Assembly: GCA_025354985.1 (NCBI GenBank)
Contig: JANXLU010000007.1
Coordinates: 1-64,000 of the forward strand
DNA from: Chloroflexota bacterium
GTDB taxonomy: Bacteria; Chloroflexota; Anaerolineae; J036; Brachytrichaceae
Length of the DNA stretch: 64,000 nucleotides
Reading direction: 5' to 3'
In this document: piece by piece, positions 62,938-64,000 of the stretch
Layout of the letters: each line of letters opens with the position of its first letter
Numbering within the stretch: position 1 is the stretch's first letter
Notes under the pieces: model-generated
What the model was told of the DNA's origin: nothing
Database searches by the model: none
Seen by the model: the letters and a program-made list of their open reading frames with translations, nothing else
Program-made: the position numbers and the translations under genes

Positions 62938-63060
62938 TTTATCGCTTATCACTTTCACTGGTCTCATGATGACATTATGAATATGGAACATGCGGAGCGG
63001 CAGCGGTGGGTTGCGGAAGTGGCAGGCATCAATCGCAGGCTAAATGCCGAGGAATCGTAA
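62896..63060 (+). CDS. DUF6760-like segment, expressed only through -1 frameshifting
   Basis: The -1 frame after the G run reads VVGYPSDRLHEEVAFIAYHF, then HW, and ends RRLNAEES at TAA 63058-63060: 54 residues. The GYPxDRLxEEVAFIAYHFHW pattern is the DUF6760 family found next to tail chaperones in CIS loci. The frame opens after a TGA at 62875-62877 and has no ATG, GTG or TTG before the conserved core; the first ATG (in DDIMNM) is inside the domain. Translation therefore needs a -1 shift on the G heptamer, giving a 173-residue fusion, unless the genome truly has eight G. Confidence 0.8.
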   Translation, partial: VVGYPSDRLHEEVAFIAYHFHWSHDDIMNMEHAERQRWVAEVAGINRRLNAEES

Positions 63061-63124
63061 AGAAAACGGACTTCGAAGCAGGAACAAAATGTACGTAGTT
63101 TTTGTGAACGGTGCAAACTAAACC

Positions 63125-63724
63125 ATGGGAGTAATGACTTCGGTTGCGCGGATGGCAAAGGTCAAGGCATGGTCAGCAGCTGGAATGGTGCTGCAGGCTG
63201 CCCTTGGCGCGACGGGGATACGCAATGACGCCGCCGAAAAGTTCCGCTTCTATGTAGAAATCGAGGGCATCATCATCGCCCACTTTACAACCGTTGCTGG
63301 ATTGGAACTTGAGCGTGAGGAGCTGGTGGTGAAGGAGGGCGGCGTAAATGACCACGTGCACAGATTGCCCGGTCGAATTGTGCAGAAAAATATTCGCCTC
63401 CAGCGTGGCGTCACCTATTCACATGAATTATTTGAATGGTTTCAAGAGGGTCGGCATACGTTTGGCGTCAGCCGTAGAAACATGACGATTATTCTCGGAA
63501 ATACACAGCATTTGACAGTCCAACATTGGGACATTGAAGATGCGTGGCCCGTGCGTTACGTTGGCGCGTCACTTGACACAAGCAGTGCGGACATCGCAGT
63601 TGAAGAGATCGAACTCGCCTATGCAACTGCGAAGCTGACGCCGGATATTTTGACGCCAATGAGTGGTCTCATGGCCGTGGTCGACCTTGCGACGGGTAAA
63701 GTGCCAAACAACCCGCTTGTTTAG
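63125..63724 (+). CDS. Fourth tube-fold protein of the CIS
   Basis: A 199-residue gp19-like protein. After about 35 N-terminal residues (SVARMAKVKAWSAAGMVLQ) the core FRFYVEIEGIIIAHFTTVAGLELEREELVVKEGG and HRLPGRIVQKNIRLQRGVTYSHELFEW is tube-like but diverged from the three tandem paralogues. It probably corresponds to the baseplate-proximal tube initiator (Afp5/Pvc5 role). A start at 63185 is possible. A 23-nt gap separates it from the next gene. Confidence 0.85.
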   Translation: MGVMTSVARMAKVKAWSAAGMVLQAALGATGIRNDAAEKFRFYVEIEGIIIAHFTTVAGLELEREELVVKEGGVNDHVHRLPGRIVQKNIRLQRGVTYSHELFEWFQEGRHTFGVSRRNMTIILGNTQHLTVQHWDIEDAWPVRYVGASLDTSSADIAVEEIELAYATAKLTPDILTPMSGLMAVVDLATGKVPNNPLV

Positions 63725-63747
63725 TGAGTGCTTAAGTTCAACTGGAC

Positions 63748-64000
63748 ATGGCTGAAATAGATTCACAGGACCAACAACCACACGAAACGGATAACGCTTC
63801 GCGCGCATCCCGTGGCGGTGTTGAAACCTCTTTGAGTGCGGCCACCGGACGACCCCAGCAAGGCAGATCGCCGTCAAGCTCACGTGAGTTGACGCCTCTA
63901 AAGCCAAGGCTTATCGCCAAGGTTAATCAGCCATTTCAACCAGTAAATCGGGCTGTGACTGTTGACGCGGCGGATAAGACCAATGCGACTTTAGCGCCAA
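63748..64000 (+). CDS. N-terminus of the next CIS locus gene, partial
   Basis: An open frame from ATG 63748 to the window edge, 84 codons with no stop. The visible part is polar, Gln/Ser/Pro-rich and probably disordered (SQDQQPHETDNASRASRGG, then PLKPRLIAKVNQPF). It follows the tube-fold gene by 23 nt on the same strand. It could be a LysM-type or baseplate protein or a cargo-type protein; nothing decisive is visible. Confidence 0.6.
   Translation, partial: MAEIDSQDQQPHETDNASRASRGGVETSLSAATGRPQQGRSPSSSRELTPLKPRLIAKVNQPFQPVNRAVTVDAADKTNATLAP

Noticed and set aside
62757-62969. 70-codon frame in the third frame over the chaperone/DUF6760 junction
   Set aside because: Its translation is compositionally random and lacks the DUF6760 motif, which is in the -1 frame relative to the chaperone.
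54976-64000. Ordinary prophage
   Set aside because: No capsid, portal, terminase, integrase or lysis genes are visible, and the AAA ATPase and DUF4255 cap are typical of non-phage injection systems.

Overview
The window is a 64 kb piece of a gene-dense bacterial chromosome of moderate GC content. It most likely comes from a Chloroflexota bacterium (inference, moderate confidence). The reasons are an RpoC with a long coiled-coil insertion, CofD of the F420 pathway, a MoeA fused to a periplasmic-binding-like domain, YfhO- and PMT-like membrane proteins, and GAAC-N4-GTTC (Gram-positive type) SOS boxes instead of the enterobacterial type. No rRNA, tRNA, insertion sequence or CRISPR array was seen. 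The one RNA gene is a tmRNA.

Layout. 0-9.6 kb: the end of recA (with an in-frame TAG), a 2-oxoglutarate/Fe(II) oxygenase, aconitase, rpoC without rpoB, and a DnaJ-like co-chaperone. 9.7-18.4 kb (minus strand): a cell-shape and division block running mreC-mreD-mrdA(PBP2)-minC-minD-minE-rodA, then a DUF92 protein and a TauE-like exporter; a very acidic small protein precedes mreC. 18.5-24.4 kb: transketolase, PsuG, NadD, RuvB (with a near-perfect SOS box) and MoeA. 24.4-32.8 kb: two large membrane proteins (YfhO-like and PMT/GT39-like), ResB, a lipoprotein HtrA protease, a methyltransferase and a MaoC-type hydratase. 32.86-33.25 kb: tmRNA with tag ANVNWNAVPVAA. 33.2-41.6 kb: an SH3b-glycosidase, a YfiH-type protein, Lon, a metallo-beta-lactamase-fold hydrolase, an orphan sugar-binding lipoprotein and a beta-propeller protein.

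41.6-49 kb is a dense signalling region. A partner-switching set (STAS, RsbW-like kinase, STAS) converges on a kinase-PP2C-VWA operon of the TerY-P type. Divergent from that operon is an FHA plus winged-helix regulator, with a large dyad between them, followed by an ABC exporter. 49-55 kb: MoeA-PBP fusion, two exported or membrane-anchored proteins of unknown role, and CofD.

55-64 kb is the start of a phage-tail-like contractile injection system (CIS). It has an AAA+ ATPase, a DUF4255/Pvc16-type tail terminator, one sheath, three tandem tube paralogues, a tail-assembly-chaperone-like protein, a DUF6760 segment and a fourth tube-fold protein; the locus runs off the right edge. A NudC-type NADH pyrophosphatase lies inside it. 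The most striking observation is at the chaperone/DUF6760 junction. DUF6760 has no start codon of its own. It lies in the -1 frame behind a G7 slippery heptamer that is followed at once by the 0-frame TAG and, 5 nt after the heptamer, by an 11-bp hairpin with one bulge. This looks like a programmed -1 frameshift comparable to the G/GT tail chaperones of tailed phages.

Many single genes here (acnA, tkt, nadD, methyltransferase, STAS, FHA, ABC exporter and others) have a -10-like hexamer 6-9 nt before the start codon and no Shine-Dalgarno sequence, which suggests frequent leaderless transcription. The CIS sheath and first tube genes instead have strong AAGGAG sites.
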